A stretch of DNA of 64,000 nt from Micromonospora sediminicola (GTDB lineage Bacteria > Actinomycetota > Actinomycetes > Mycobacteriales > Micromonosporaceae). The stretch covers positions 2,804,501 through 2,868,500 of the forward strand of contig NZ_FLRH01000003.1 in assembly GCF_900089585.1 (NCBI RefSeq), written 5' to 3'. The position numbers were made by a program, and so were the translations under genes. Below, in pieces: positions 53,749-62,832 of the stretch. How positions within the stretch are numbered: position 1 is the stretch's first letter; each line of letters starts with the position of its first letter. The notes below the pieces were generated by a model, which made no database searches, was not told where the DNA came from, and saw nothing but the letters and a program-made list of their open reading frames with translations.

Positions 53749-53798
53749 GCCGAGATGGTCGATGCCGGCGCGGTACGAGGAACCGAGAGGAGGCACGC

Positions 53799-54377
53799 TT
53801 GCTTCGTGGGACGCTGGTGGGGCTACGGGCACGGCAGGCGTCGGATGTGGCGGTGCTGCACGACGAGCTCTACAACGACGTGGACACCCGATCTCGGGCT
53901 GACACCCGGGCTTGGCGACCGATCCCCGAGGGATCCACCGCGTCGCCGTACGCGCTGACAGAGCCAACGGATGAAGCCGCCTGCTTCTCCGTGGTCCGGC
54001 TCAGCGACGGGGAACTGGCCGGTGAGGCGTTGCTGTGGGGCATCGACTCCCACAACCGCAGCGGACACCTGGGACTGTCGCTACGCCCTCGGCTACGCGG
54101 GGCCAGACTGGGCGAGGACGCCACCAGGCTCTTGTGTCACTACGGCTTCCGCACACTCGGTCTGCACCGGTTGCAGATGGAGACCCTCGTCGACAACAGC
54201 GCCATGATCCGCATCGCGAACCAGGTCGGGTTTCGACGAGAGGGCATCCGACGTCAAGCGGCCTGGGTCGACGGGACCTTCGCGGACGAGCTGACGTTTG
54301 GGCTGTTGGCGAGCGAGTGGGCCGAAGCCCGCGACGGAACCGCCGGCCACAGTCCGACATCGTCGTCGAGGGCGTGA
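53799..54377 (+). CDS. GNAT-family acetyltransferase (RimJ/RimL type)
   Basis: 192 residues. It starts LRGTLVGLRARQASDVAVLH, as RimJ/L-like GNATs do, then SGHLGLSLRPRLRGARLGED (acetyl-CoA site, the Q/RxxGxG/A box degenerate as RGARLG), and LQMETLVDNSAMIRIANQVG followed by FRREGIRR. TTG at 53799 is supported by AGGAGG 7 nt upstream. The C-terminus beyond GLLASEW is irregular. It probably acetylates an amine on a small molecule or an N-terminus. Confidence 0.8.
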   Translation: MLRGTLVGLRARQASDVAVLHDELYNDVDTRSRADTRAWRPIPEGSTASPYALTEPTDEAACFSVVRLSDGELAGEALLWGIDSHNRSGHLGLSLRPRLRGARLGEDATRLLCHYGFRTLGLHRLQMETLVDNSAMIRIANQVGFRREGIRRQAAWVDGTFADELTFGLLASEWAEARDGTAGHSPTSSSRA

Positions 54378-54422
54378 GGGACTGGCCGAACGCCACGGCT
54401 GTCCAGTGCTCGCCCCCACGGC

Positions 54423-54644
54423 ACGGGCGGCTACGCGCTCATCGTCGATGGCGGCGTCCTGGATGAGGTGGGCACCGCCGACATCCACCTGCCGCCCGAC
54501 GAACTGCGCAGTTGGGCCAGGTGCCGCCAGGCGGACATCAAGCAGCGGATGCCGGAGCCGCTGGCCCGTCGCGTCATGACGGCGCTGCGGGCGAAGGCCG
54601 AGGGTGAGACCTTCGATCTGGAAGATGGTTTCTCCGCGCCGTGA
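54423..54644 (+). pseudogene. Unassigned gene fragment
   Basis: A plus-strand frame with clear coding character: GGYALIVDGGVLDEVGTADI, then HLPPDELRSWARCRQADIKQ, ending at a TGA at 54642-54644. There is no start codon before it down to the GNAT stop at 54377, so it is the tail of something whose front is gone. No family recognised. Confidence 0.35.
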
Positions 54645-54712
54645 GGGTATGTCGGCGGCGTGCCTCCTAGCTTCAGCGACCGCGTCGTCGCGCTGGTCGG
54701 GCCGCCATGTCG

Positions 54713-54788
54713 GAGCCGTCCGGACCCGCCGCGTCGGGCTGAACGGGTGTCAGCGGGCGTCCGGTTCGGCGAGCAGGCTCGCGCCGCC
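54713..54788. repeat. Dispersed 77-bp repeat, copy 2
   Basis: About 85% identical with 17174-17250, one base shorter. In this copy the shared minus-strand reading frame (LLAEPD...) is broken by the missing base, so copy 1 is closer to the parent. It lies in a gene-poor gap of about 250 bases before the trypsin-nSTAND operon. Confidence 0.55.
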
Positions 54789-54891
54789 GAAGCAGCGGCC
54801 GGGCAGCAACCGACCTGATGCAGGGGACACCGGAAGCCGGTGTGCGCGGCTATGATCTCGGAACACACCCGCTACCCGGAGGTGGTCGACG

Positions 54892-54987
54892 GTGACGCGC
54901 GCGGATTTCCGTCCCCGGCTGCCGGGCAGGGACGATCCGGTGCTGGTTCCGGTCGGCTCGAGCGGAGTCGGCCGGGTTTCGGGCTGA
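54892..54987 (+). CDS. Small upstream ORF of the trypsin-nSTAND operon
   Basis: GTG at 54892 encodes 31 residues (VTRADFRPRLPGRDDPVLVP, then VGSSGVGRVSG) and stops 2 bases before the ATG of the big gene at 54990. GGAGGTGG stands 6 nt before the GTG. It may couple translation of the large protein or be a genuine peptide. The alternative is that the large gene starts further upstream (54840) in its own frame and this is a shadow. Confidence 0.4.
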   Translation: MTRADFRPRLPGRDDPVLVPVGSSGVGRVSG

Positions 54988-54989
54988 CC

Positions 54990-57900
54990 ATGCCGGGGTC
55001 CCTGCGCGAGCCCGGTCAGCTCGCCGTCGTCCGCGTCCTCGACCGGTCCGGCCGCCCCGTCGGCACGGGGATCTTGATCGGTCGGCGGCACGTGGTCACC
55101 GCGGGGCACAACCTCACCGCGGCACTTGGCCGCCCGGACGTGCTCGGCGGTACGGTCCGTCTCGACTTTCCCTTGGTCGCGGCGGGCGTCGAGGTGCAGG
55201 CGACGGTCGAACGGTACGTACCTGCGAGGTCCGGCACGGCGTCCGATCTGGGTGGCCTGGTTCTCGCCACCGACCCGCCCGACGGCGTGTTGCCGGCGCC
55301 GGTGGTCGCCGGCACGCCGGGTCCGGGCGTCAGGTTCCTCCTCTACGGCGTTCCCGCCGGCCGCGAGGCGGGCTTCTGGACCGAGGGGTCGGTCCTCGGC
55401 TTGACTGCCGGCCGGCTGCTACAGGTGCGGACGACCGCGGGCTCACCGGTGGGGATCGTCCCGGGCTACAGCGGGGGTCCGCTCTGGACGCCGGAGCGGG
55501 CCGGCGTCCTGGGCATCGTGCTCAGCGCCGAGGAGCGGCTTCGCTGGTCGACCGCGTACGCGCTGCCGATGGGAGAGGTGTTCGCGCTCTGGCCCGACGC
55601 CGTGGAAGCGAGTCGCCCTCCGACGCCGTACCGTGGTCTAACGGCCTTCGACAGCACCGACCGCGACGTCTTCTTCGGCCGGCAGCGCGAGACCGACGTG
55701 CTCGTCGAGCGGGTCCGCAACAATCCGGTCACCGTGGTGACCGCCGGCCCTGGCATCGGCAAGTCGTCGCTGGTGCGGGCGGGCGTGACGCCGGCGATGC
55801 GCGAGCGGGGGCACCGCGTCGGCTTCGTCGACGTCGGCGTGGCCGGCCGCCGGGCGGAGCACCTGGTCGCCGACGCGTTGGTGCCGCTGTCGACCGGGAC
55901 GGACGCGAGGCTGACGGAGAGGCTCGAGGAGGCCGACCGGCTCGCCGCCGTGATCGCCGCCGGCGGCCTCGGTCCGGTCGTCGCCGCACTCGGGCGGCCG
56001 GCGCCGGTGGTCCTGGTGGTCGACCAGTTGGAGGAGCTGGTCGCCGCCGATCCCGATCTCGTCGAGGCGGTGTTCGCCCTCCTTCTCCCGCACTGTCGTC
56101 GGGGTGATCACCGGCTTGGTGATCTGCGCGTGATCGCCTGCCTGCGGTTGGACTACCTGGGCGCGGCCGCCACGAGCGTACCCGTCGAAGTGCTGGAGGC
56201 GCCGTTCGTCCTGGCGCCGATGGGTGCGACCGCGCTGACCGAGGCGATCCTCCGGCCGGCCGAACGGACCGGAGCCGTCCGCTTCGCCGCGGAGACCGCC
56301 GAGCAGATCGTGGCCGACGCGGCGGCCTCGGCGGCCGGATCGCCCGGAGAGCTGCTGCCACTGATCGAGCTGACGGCCACCGAGCTGTGGGAGAAGGCCA
56401 ACGGCACCCCGATCGACCTCGGCGACTACCACCGCGGGGGAGGCGTCGCCACCGCTCTCGTACGCATGGCCGACCAGGCCGTCGACCGGCTCGGCGTCAC
56501 CGGGGCCGAGGGCGCGGCACGCCTGCTCACCCGACTGGTGCGGGTCGGTGCCGAACCGGCACAGGACACCCGCGCCACCATGACCGCCGACGAGCTGGAC
56601 CGGAACGAGTGGGAGACGGTCCAGCGGCTGGCCGGCAGCCGACTGCTCACCGTCGTCGAGCGGACGGACGGTGAATTGGCGGTCCGCCTGGCCCACGACG
56701 CCCTGATCACACGCTGGGACCGGTTACGCGGTTGGGTCGAGACGGATCGTGCGTTCCGCTCCTGGCAGGACCAGGTGGCGGCGGGACGCCGCCGCTGGCA
56801 GTCCGGCCGCGATCCGGAAGCGCTGCTGCGGGGCGCGGCACTCGGTGAGGCGATGGACTGGTGGCAGCGGCGCCCCACCGACCTGACGCCCGACGAACGG
56901 CGATACGTCGAGGCCAGCCGCGTCGAAGCCACCCGCGAACGACGACGGCGCGTGCGACACCGGGTGGTCCTGGCCGGCTTTCTCGCGCTGACGGTGGCAC
57001 TCCTGCTCGGCGCCGTGACTCTGGTGCCGCTGTCCCGGGAGCGACTCGCGGACTCGCTCATGGACGCCGCCGCCGGGCTCGGGGACGATCCCGCCGCTCG
57101 GATCCTGGTGGAGACCGCCGCGCTGCGGATGCGTCCACGTCCGGACACGACTCGAGCCGTGCTCGACGAACTCCTCACCCACACCGACACCGAGGCGCTC
57201 CTGCCCGTCGACGGTCAGGTGGAGCGCCTGGCCACGCTCGGGGACGACCGGCTGCTGGTCGTGGACACCGGCGGGCTCACGGTGTGGGACGTCGACGACC
57301 ATCCGGCACGGATCGTCCACCGGGAGGACGGCGCCACCGCCGCGGCGGCCAGTGCTGACGGACGTCTCGTCGCGGTCGGCTTCGGCTCCGGCCGACTGGT
57401 GGTCCGCGACAGCGCCACATGGGCGGAGCGGGGCGGCTACGAGGGCCCGCAGAACACGGATGCCACCGGCGCCTCGGTTGCCGCGCTGTCGTTCGACGCC
57501 GAGGGCAAACGCCTGGCGGTGGCGGGCACCCTGTCACGACGGGTACGCCTGATCGACCTCACCTCGTCCGCCGTGCGCGACCGGGTCGTCGACGACGCAC
57601 CGGTGCTCAGCTACGAGGAGGTGGGGTTCACCCCCGACGGCTCGGTCCTGGCCAGTGCCGGTCAGGTGCTTGGCGCCAGGGTGTGGGACCCCCGATCGGA
57701 CCGCGTCCGTCCGGTGACCGCGGATCCTCGCGACACCCGCGCCGGCGTGCTGCCGGGTCCGGTGTCCTGGGTGTACCGCTGCGTCGCGAGTGAGCTGCGG
57801 CTCGTCGATCCCGGCAGCGGCGGGGTGCTACGCCGCGACCCGGTGCAGGATTCGAGGTGCGCCGTCACGGTGGGCGCTGTCGCGGGTACGCGGGTTCTAC

Positions 57901-59099
57901 GGATCGACGACCAGGATGTCGACCCTCTCGGTGCCGGAACGGTCGTGCGGCGCCGGCTCGAGCTGTTCGACGGGGATCGACTGCTGGGCATCTACCCGGT
58001 CGGCGCCGCGTCGCCGCGCTCCGGGCAGTACGCGCTGACCGCCCGCGGCGGACACCTCGCGTTCCTCGACGGGCGGGTCGTCCGTCTCGTACGCATCCCG
58101 GCGAACGCGGCACCACCGTCGGGTCCCTACGCCGAGGCGCGATTCCTCGACGGCGGAGGCGTCGTCGCCGCACGTGGGGTGGCCGACCTGGAGGTCCTGG
58201 CACCCGACGGGGCAACCGTCGCCAGCCGTCGCGGCACCGGACCGACGGCGTCGCTGGACGTCGCCCCCGACGGGCGGACGCTGGCCGTACTCGTCGCCAC
58301 CGACGAGCGCGGGCTTCACGTCGACCGCTACCGGCTGCCCGAGCTGGAACCACTCGGCACCTCGTTGCCGGTGGTGGCTTCGGCGCCGGGTCCGGAACCC
58401 GTCGGGCTCACCACGTTGACCGACGGCAGGCTCGTCGTCCGGCTCGGTGCCGAACTGCTGGTGTACGTCCGTCCGTCGGACAGCGCACCGCCGCGCCGGT
58501 TGTTCCTCGCCGGCGACGGCCGACACCGGCGCGATTCGACCGCCGTCGTGGCCCGACCAGGCACGAGTCAGGTCGCCGTCATCGCGCCCGGCGGGTCCGG
58601 CCTGCAACTCGTTGACGTCGGCGCCGGTACCGTGGGTCCGGTGTGGGGTCCGCTGCCCGGCGGCGAGACCCGCACGATCACCTTCACCGACGACGGCGCC
58701 CGCGCGGTGATCCGCGGCGACGAGGGCGTCACCGAGCTGGACCCGAGCCGGGGCGTGATCACCGCCGTCCGTAAGGGTGCGAGCTTCGCCGAGCTTCCCG
58801 ACGACGGACCCCGAGCCGACGAGATCCTGCGCGGCTGGCCGTCGGTGCTCGACGCCTGGGGGTATCCCGCGGACGTCCGCTCCGTGTGGCCGCCCGGACC
58901 GCGTTCACCGGTGTCCTCCGTGTTCGTGCTGCTCTCGCCGGATCGGAGCCGGCTTCTCGTCATCGCCGGCCAGCGTCTGCTGGTGCTGCCCAGCGATCCG
59001 GCACAGTGGCGTGCTCCGCTGTGCCGGATCGTCGAACCGAGCCGCGAGCGGGCCCGCCACCACCTGGAACCTCTCGCCGTGCTCAAGGAGGCGTGTTGA
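54990..59099 (+). CDS. Trypsin-like protease / nSTAND NTPase / membrane helix / beta-propeller protein
   Basis: 1369 residues from ATG 54990. (1) Residues 1-205: a trypsin-like serine protease with complete triad, His40 (VVTAGHNL), Asp86 (TASDLGGLVLA), Ser161 (GYSGGPL). (2) Residues about 212-600: a STAND-type NTPase (nSTAND1) introduced by PYRGLTAFDSTDRDVFFGR, with Walker A TAGPGIGKSS (251-260) and Walker B VVLVVDQLEEL (Asp345). (3) One membrane helix at about 658-682 after a basic stretch RERRRRVRHR, which places the protease and NTPase in the cytosol. (4) About 690 residues of WD-like propeller repeats (DGRLVAVGFGSGRLVV, FTPDGSVLASAG). It is the core of an operon with a lipoprotein and a Trypco1-like protein. 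By analogy with conflict systems, the propeller would sense a trigger and the NTPase would unleash the protease. That mechanism is inference. Confidence 0.9.
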   Translation: MPGSLREPGQLAVVRVLDRSGRPVGTGILIGRRHVVTAGHNLTAALGRPDVLGGTVRLDFPLVAAGVEVQATVERYVPARSGTASDLGGLVLATDPPDGVLPAPVVAGTPGPGVRFLLYGVPAGREAGFWTEGSVLGLTAGRLLQVRTTAGSPVGIVPGYSGGPLWTPERAGVLGIVLSAEERLRWSTAYALPMGEVFALWPDAVEASRPPTPYRGLTAFDSTDRDVFFGRQRETDVLVERVRNNPVTVVTAGPGIGKSSLVRAGVTPAMRERGHRVGFVDVGVAGRRAEHLVADALVPLSTGTDARLTERLEEADRLAAVIAAGGLGPVVAALGRPAPVVLVVDQLEELVAADPDLVEAVFALLLPHCRRGDHRLGDLRVIACLRLDYLGAAATSVPVEVLEAPFVLAPMGATALTEAILRPAERTGAVRFAAETAEQIVADAAASAAGSPGELLPLIELTATELWEKANGTPIDLGDYHRGGGVATALVRMADQAVDRLGVTGAEGAARLLTRLVRVGAEPAQDTRATMTADELDRNEWETVQRLAGSRLLTVVERTDGELAVRLAHDALITRWDRLRGWVETDRAFRSWQDQVAAGRRRWQSGRDPEALLRGAALGEAMDWWQRRPTDLTPDERRYVEASRVEATRERRRRVRHRVVLAGFLALTVALLLGAVTLVPLSRERLADSLMDAAAGLGDDPAARILVETAALRMRPRPDTTRAVLDELLTHTDTEALLPVDGQVERLATLGDDRLLVVDTGGLTVWDVDDHPARIVHREDGATAAAASADGRLVAVGFGSGRLVVRDSATWAERGGYEGPQNTDATGASVAALSFDAEGKRLAVAGTLSRRVRLIDLTSSAVRDRVVDDAPVLSYEEVGFTPDGSVLASAGQVLGARVWDPRSDRVRPVTADPRDTRAGVLPGPVSWVYRCVASELRLVDPGSGGVLRRDPVQDSRCAVTVGAVAGTRVLRIDDQDVDPLGAGTVVRRRLELFDGDRLLGIYPVGAASPRSGQYALTARGGHLAFLDGRVVRLVRIPANAAPPSGPYAEARFLDGGGVVAARGVADLEVLAPDGATVASRRGTGPTASLDVAPDGRTLAVLVATDERGLHVDRYRLPELEPLGTSLPVVASAPGPEPVGLTTLTDGRLVVRLGAELLVYVRPSDSAPPRRLFLAGDGRHRRDSTAVVARPGTSQVAVIAPGGSGLQLVDVGAGTVGPVWGPLPGGETRTITFTDDGARAVIRGDEGVTELDPSRGVITAVRKGASFAELPDDGPRADEILRGWPSVLDAWGYPADVRSVWPPGPRSPVSSVFVLLSPDRSRLLVIAGQRLLVLPSDPAQWRAPLCRIVEPSRERARHHLEPLAVLKEAC

Positions 59100-59623
59100 C
59101 CGCCGTCGGGTGGCGCCGCCGGGTGGCGCTTGCTCTCCTGCTGATTCTGGCCCTGACCAGCGCCTGTACGCGCGACGAGTCTTTCCCGCGTGCGGCGCCG
59201 TCGGGTCTCGACCCCGGCTACCGGCTGAGCGACCCGCCGCCCACCCCGGACCCGGATGCGTCGTTCGACCTGGAGGCGGCCCTCGAGGTCGTGCGACGTT
59301 CGACATACGCCCCGGAGCGACCCGAGGGGCCACTCAAGGGACCCCTCCGTGCCATCTGGGCCACGTGCACGGGCAGCGTCAACGGCCGGTGTCAGGCAGT
59401 GTTCTTCTTCTATGGTCAGCGGCTCGTGGATCGCATCGAGGGCATCCTCGTCCGCGTCGTCGCGCAGGACGGCCGGGCCGTGCAACTCGAGCTGCCGCGG
59501 TACCGGTCCGGCGATGCCGGCTGTTGTCCGACGGGGAGATCGACGCGGCACACCGCTCGGATCGTGGCCGAGCGCGTCGTCGTGACACCACCGATCCCCG
59601 CCGACCCCAACGGCAGCTACTGA
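59096..59623 (+). CDS. LppP/LprE-type lipoprotein coupled to the trypsin-nSTAND gene
   Basis: 175 residues, TTG at 59096 overlapping the upstream TGA (TTGA) with AAGGAGG just before. Leader with lipobox: RRRVALALLLILALTSAC, Cys24. The mature part has CTGSVNGRCQAVFFFYGQRL and LPRYRSGDAGCCPTG, blocks that resemble the LppP/LprE family of actinobacterial lipoproteins (CCPS-type end). It would sit on the outer membrane face, the same side as the propeller of its partner. It may present a ligand or regulate the sensor; that is inference. Confidence 0.75.
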   Translation: MTAVGWRRRVALALLLILALTSACTRDESFPRAAPSGLDPGYRLSDPPPTPDPDASFDLEAALEVVRRSTYAPERPEGPLKGPLRAIWATCTGSVNGRCQAVFFFYGQRLVDRIEGILVRVVAQDGRAVQLELPRYRSGDAGCCPTGRSTRHTARIVAERVVVTPPIPADPNGSY

Positions 59624-59650
59624 GTTCGCCTACCGAGGAAGTGAGCAACC

Positions 59651-60016
59651 ATGAGTGAGCGAATCGAGTACCTGTCCTTCGCCGACGGTGACGTCCTGCC
59701 CATCGACGCCCGGAGCCCACTGGCCGCCGATTCACCGTTCGAGGTGCCTCCCCAGCCGGTGGCACGCGACACCGACCGCGATCTGGGCCGACGGTTGACC
59801 GAGAGCGCCGAGGACGCTCTGGAGCGAATCCGTCGATTCGGCACCCTGGCGGCCGAGCGCTTCGCGGACATGCCACAGCAACCGGACAAGGTGATCGTTC
59901 AGCTCGCCGTGGTGGTTTCCGCGGAGGTGGGTGTGGTGCTGGCCAAGTCCGCCGGCTCGGCCAATCTCACCATCACCGTCGAGTGGAATCGGGAGGGCGC
60001 TGCCCGTACCGGATGA
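59651..60016 (+). CDS. Trypsin-co-occurring (Trypco1-like) protein
   Basis: 121 residues. The C-terminal half has VIVQLAVVVSAEVGVVLAKS followed by ANLTITVEWN, matching the Trypco1 / CU044_2847-type pattern 'V.VEFG..ISAE.G.V.A....ANLTVTL.W'. The first half is acidic and helical. Such proteins are found beside trypsin-like or STAND genes in actinobacteria and probably bind or regulate them. ATG at 59651 has GAGGAAG upstream and the gap to the lipoprotein gene is 27 bases. Confidence 0.75.
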   Translation: MSERIEYLSFADGDVLPIDARSPLAADSPFEVPPQPVARDTDRDLGRRLTESAEDALERIRRFGTLAAERFADMPQQPDKVIVQLAVVVSAEVGVVLAKSAGSANLTITVEWNREGAARTG

Positions 60017-60367
60017 GTCACCACCCGCACGAGTCGTTGCAGCGCGAGATCGGCGATCTTTCCAGCCTGCGACGTGAGACGGCAGGAGGGCTCACATGCT
60101 CGCAGGTCGGTAAACCATCCTTTGTGCCTCTACCTTCCGTAGGCAGGGCGCACGGAGTACGTCGGCGCAATTGATCGCCCGAGATCCATCACAATCGTGC
60201 CGACGAATCCTCCGCCGACCTCGACCGCTTGATTCGCTGCGGTGGCTGCCCGGACGGAGTTCTTCCTGCGCCGATCGCTCCCTCGCCGCCGTTTTTGCAA
60301 GCCCATCGCTCACCCGGGCGACCGCCGAAGCCAGACCTCAGCATGAGGGCGGGCGGGGCGGCCCGGG
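60017..60367. other. Intergenic stretch, no gene seen
   Basis: 350 bases after the Trypco1-like gene. No family-like frame, no obvious terminator for the upstream operon, and no RNA gene recognised. Confidence 0.5.
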
Positions 60368-60398
60368 ACTGGGGCCGACACGCCGGGCCGGCCCCAGT
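60368..60398 (-). terminator. Terminator of M23 peptidase gene
   Basis: Perfect 10-bp stem ACTGGGGCCG (60368-60377) with CGGCCCCAGT (60389-60398), loop of 11, just after the stop codon on the minus strand. Confidence 0.75.
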
Positions 60399-60410
60399 CG
60401 CTACGTGCGC

Positions 60411-61600
60411 TCAGCAGGTGCCGGCGACGGATCCGCTGACGCCGGTCCAGGTGAAGGCGTCGCTGACCCACGTGCCGTAGGTGAGCCGGTTCCACAAGGC
60501 GGTGGTGCCCCAGCGGCCGGTGTGGGTGGTGCCGGAGCGGGAGCAGGACACCGTCACCGTCGCCCCGTCGGCTAGCGAGCCGGCCAGCGCGTAACCGGTG
60601 CCGGGACCGGTGCGCCGGTTGACCGTGGCCGCGCCCCAGCCGTCCACGACGGCCTGGTTCAGCCCCAGCGCGCCGTGGTTGTAGAGTGCGCCACCGACGT
60701 TGACCTGCGTGGACCCGTGCAGCGCCGATCCCTGGTAGGCGGCGCTTCCTGCCGTGATCACCCACTTGCCGAGGTTGTGCCCGGCGACCGGCACGTAGGT
60801 GTCGTTCTGTCGCAGGGCGAAGTGCACATGGCGGCCGTTGGCGCCGCCGCCGCAGGTGACGTCGGTCCCCGTGTCGCCCAGGTACGCACCCTCGCCGACG
60901 CTCGTGCCGTTGACGTTGACGTTGTTCCACAGGTGGTAGTAGTCGGTGGCGTAGCCGCGATCGTGGATGACCCTGACCCAGCCCCGGCACAGCGTGTAGG
61001 CGACCCCGGCCCGCGCCGCCAGGACGCGCTGGTCGCCGCCGGTCAGGTCGAGCGCGCTGTAGGGCAGGTCATTCCCCGCCCAGCCGTGCGGTCCACCGGT
61101 GTAGTACCAGCTCTGCCCGAGCCCGTACGGCAGCCGCATCCCGGTGCGGTAGTCACCGCCGGCGAACGCCGGCCGGGCGGCTCCGAAGATCGCCTTCTCC
61201 GCCGCGGAGACGACCGTCTCCGGCGCGGCGGTGGCCAGGGTGGCGAAGTCCCGCTGGCCGTCGAACGACACCTGCCAGCCCGAGGTCGACCGGCGTGCCA
61301 CGAACACCCAACCGGCTGGGTAGGCGCTCTCGACCGCCGGCGCGACGATCACCGCGCTGCCGGACGCCACGCCCACCGTCGACCGGCGTGGCGGGTGATC
61401 GTCACCCGCGTGTCGTCCTGATCCGCGGCGCGAAGCCCGCTGACGTCGCTGGTGGCCGCACGGGCGAGCAGAGCGCTTGTGACGGCGTCGCGCAGCCCGT
61501 CGACGCCGGCGGCGCGGGCCTCGTTCGCCGGTGCCACCAGCAGCCCCAGACCGAGCAGTGCGGCGCCGGCGGCCGCGAAGAGTGTGCGCAGTGGTCTCAT
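60411..61600 (-). pseudogene. Secreted M23 metallopeptidase, one frameshift
   Basis: ATG at 61600 opens with a signal peptide (LRTLFAAAGAALLGLGLLVA, cut after ARA) and continues to about 61388 (DDTRVTITRHAG). There the family sequence moves to another frame: STVGVASGSAVIVAPAVE onward. The length 1190 is one base short of 397 codons, so a single deletion explains it. The rest is an M23 domain with GWAGNDLPYSALDL and GRHVHFALRQN (HxH zinc ligands), as in beta-lytic or lysostaphin-type lytic enzymes, and a C-terminal SH3-like domain (TVNRRTGPGTGYALAGSLAD). It would cut peptidoglycan cross-bridges. As sequenced it cannot be made, unless the base is a read error. Confidence 0.8.
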
Positions 61601-61722
61601 GGATACTCCTTTCGGACCCGATGCGTCGCACATCGAGGTCAGGCGAATCGCGGGATCTCCGCGCCGCCGGTGACGGCTCGGCCACGTCGGCCGGCCGTGC
61701 GGGTCGTCGGGTGGGGTGGCAG

Positions 61723-62439
61723 TCAGGCGAGAAGGAGCCAGTCCGTCCCGCCCTCGGCCACCCGCTGGTCGCCGCTGAGGATCACCACCTCGGCTCGCAG
61801 GCGCCGTCCGGCACCGGTGAGCAGGATGTCGCCCCAGTGCACGTCGAAGACGTACTCGTGGGAGAACGTGGTGATCACGCCGTCCGGCCGGCGTCGCGTC
61901 CGCAGGACCACGGTCGCCGGGTGATGCTCGGCCCAGTGCTCGAACCCGGGGTAGCCCTGGAAGCGGGGCCACGCGGCGTGGCGGGTGGGGGAGTAGCGCA
62001 GCTCGATCTGGCCGATGGTGCGGTGCGGCAGCATGGCGACCTTGCGGGCGTGGACCGTGACGGCGTCGTGGTGGCACCGCGCTCGTTCGGGGTCGGCGCC
62101 GTCGGCGAGCGCTTGCGTCGGCAGGGCGGACTGCACCAGTGTGCGTGGTTGGGCGGACGGGCTTGTCGCCGCCCGACGGGAGACGTCGGCCTGGTGCCAC
62201 TGGTTCCGCCAGCTGTCGACGTCCCCACCGCAGGCGCGCACGACGGCGATGGTGGCCGCGAGGGTGGGGAAGCGGTGCCCGGCGAGCGCGTGGGCGATGG
62301 TGGTGCGGGAGACGAAGCCTCGGGCCTCCATGTCGCGGAGGCTCGGCCGGCCAGCGCCCTCGCGCAGAGCCCGGAGCGCTGCCGCCAGATGGGCCGTCTC
62401 GTGGTCGGTTCCCGCCGTCCCCGATCGTCCATTGTTCAC
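61723..62439 (-). CDS. HTH regulator with DUF2690 domain
   Basis: 238 residues. The N-terminal helix-turn-helix is LAAALRALREGAGRPSLRDM followed by VSRTTIAHALAGHRFPTLAA (residues about 15-60). The C-terminal DUF2690 part has IGQIELRYSPTRHAAWPRFQ and FDVHWGDILLTGAGRRLRAE. The cysteines and secretion signal usual in DUF2690 secreted forms are missing, so this is the cytosolic, DNA-binding form common in Streptomyces. GTG at 62439 (VNNGRSGTAGT) was chosen to begin before the HTH. It is 122 bases upstream of the M23 gene on the same strand and could regulate it. Confidence 0.8.
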   Translation of the reverse strand: MNNGRSGTAGTDHETAHLAAALRALREGAGRPSLRDMEARGFVSRTTIAHALAGHRFPTLAATIAVVRACGGDVDSWRNQWHQADVSRRAATSPSAQPRTLVQSALPTQALADGADPERARCHHDAVTVHARKVAMLPHRTIGQIELRYSPTRHAAWPRFQGYPGFEHWAEHHPATVVLRTRRRPDGVITTFSHEYVFDVHWGDILLTGAGRRLRAEVVILSGDQRVAEGGTDWLLLA

Positions 62440-62832
62440 TGCCGATTCCCTCCGCCGGTAGGCAGATGGTAGGGCAGTGGGGCAACCACGCGTCACGGTC
62501 TGCCGACCGCACGTAACCGTCGACATTGGTCGATGGCGTTGGCGGCTGCACCGCGGCGCCTCGTCGCGGTACGCCCGTTCTCGTCGAAGCTCGGAACGGC
62601 TCATCGAATCCACCCCCGCGCGGCCTGTCCCGGTCGGACCGGCATCGAATTGAGTCGACGTGAAGATTGTCGATGCCAGGAGGTCGTCGCGTCATGGCAC
62701 ACCTGTCAGTTGACAAGACCTGGCCACGGAGCCGGACGTGCCCGCCGGTGAATGACGGCACTTCCGGTGGGTAACCGGCCGGGGCTCGGCGTCCGCCCGC
62801 CGAGGGAAGCTTCCGACCCGTGAGGAGCGCTG
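62440..62832. other. Intergenic stretch, no gene seen
   Basis: About 390 bases. Frames on the minus strand continue from the HTH gene upstream (to 62613) without family likeness. Plus strand holds the promoter for the decayed membrane-protein gene and a GAGGAGCG ribosome site at 62822. Confidence 0.5.

Noticed and set aside
53464..53967. Full-length PhyH dioxygenase
   Set aside because: Only the last 95 residues are PhyH-like; the proximal HxD motif is missing and the rest of the frame is antisense to a GNAT gene.
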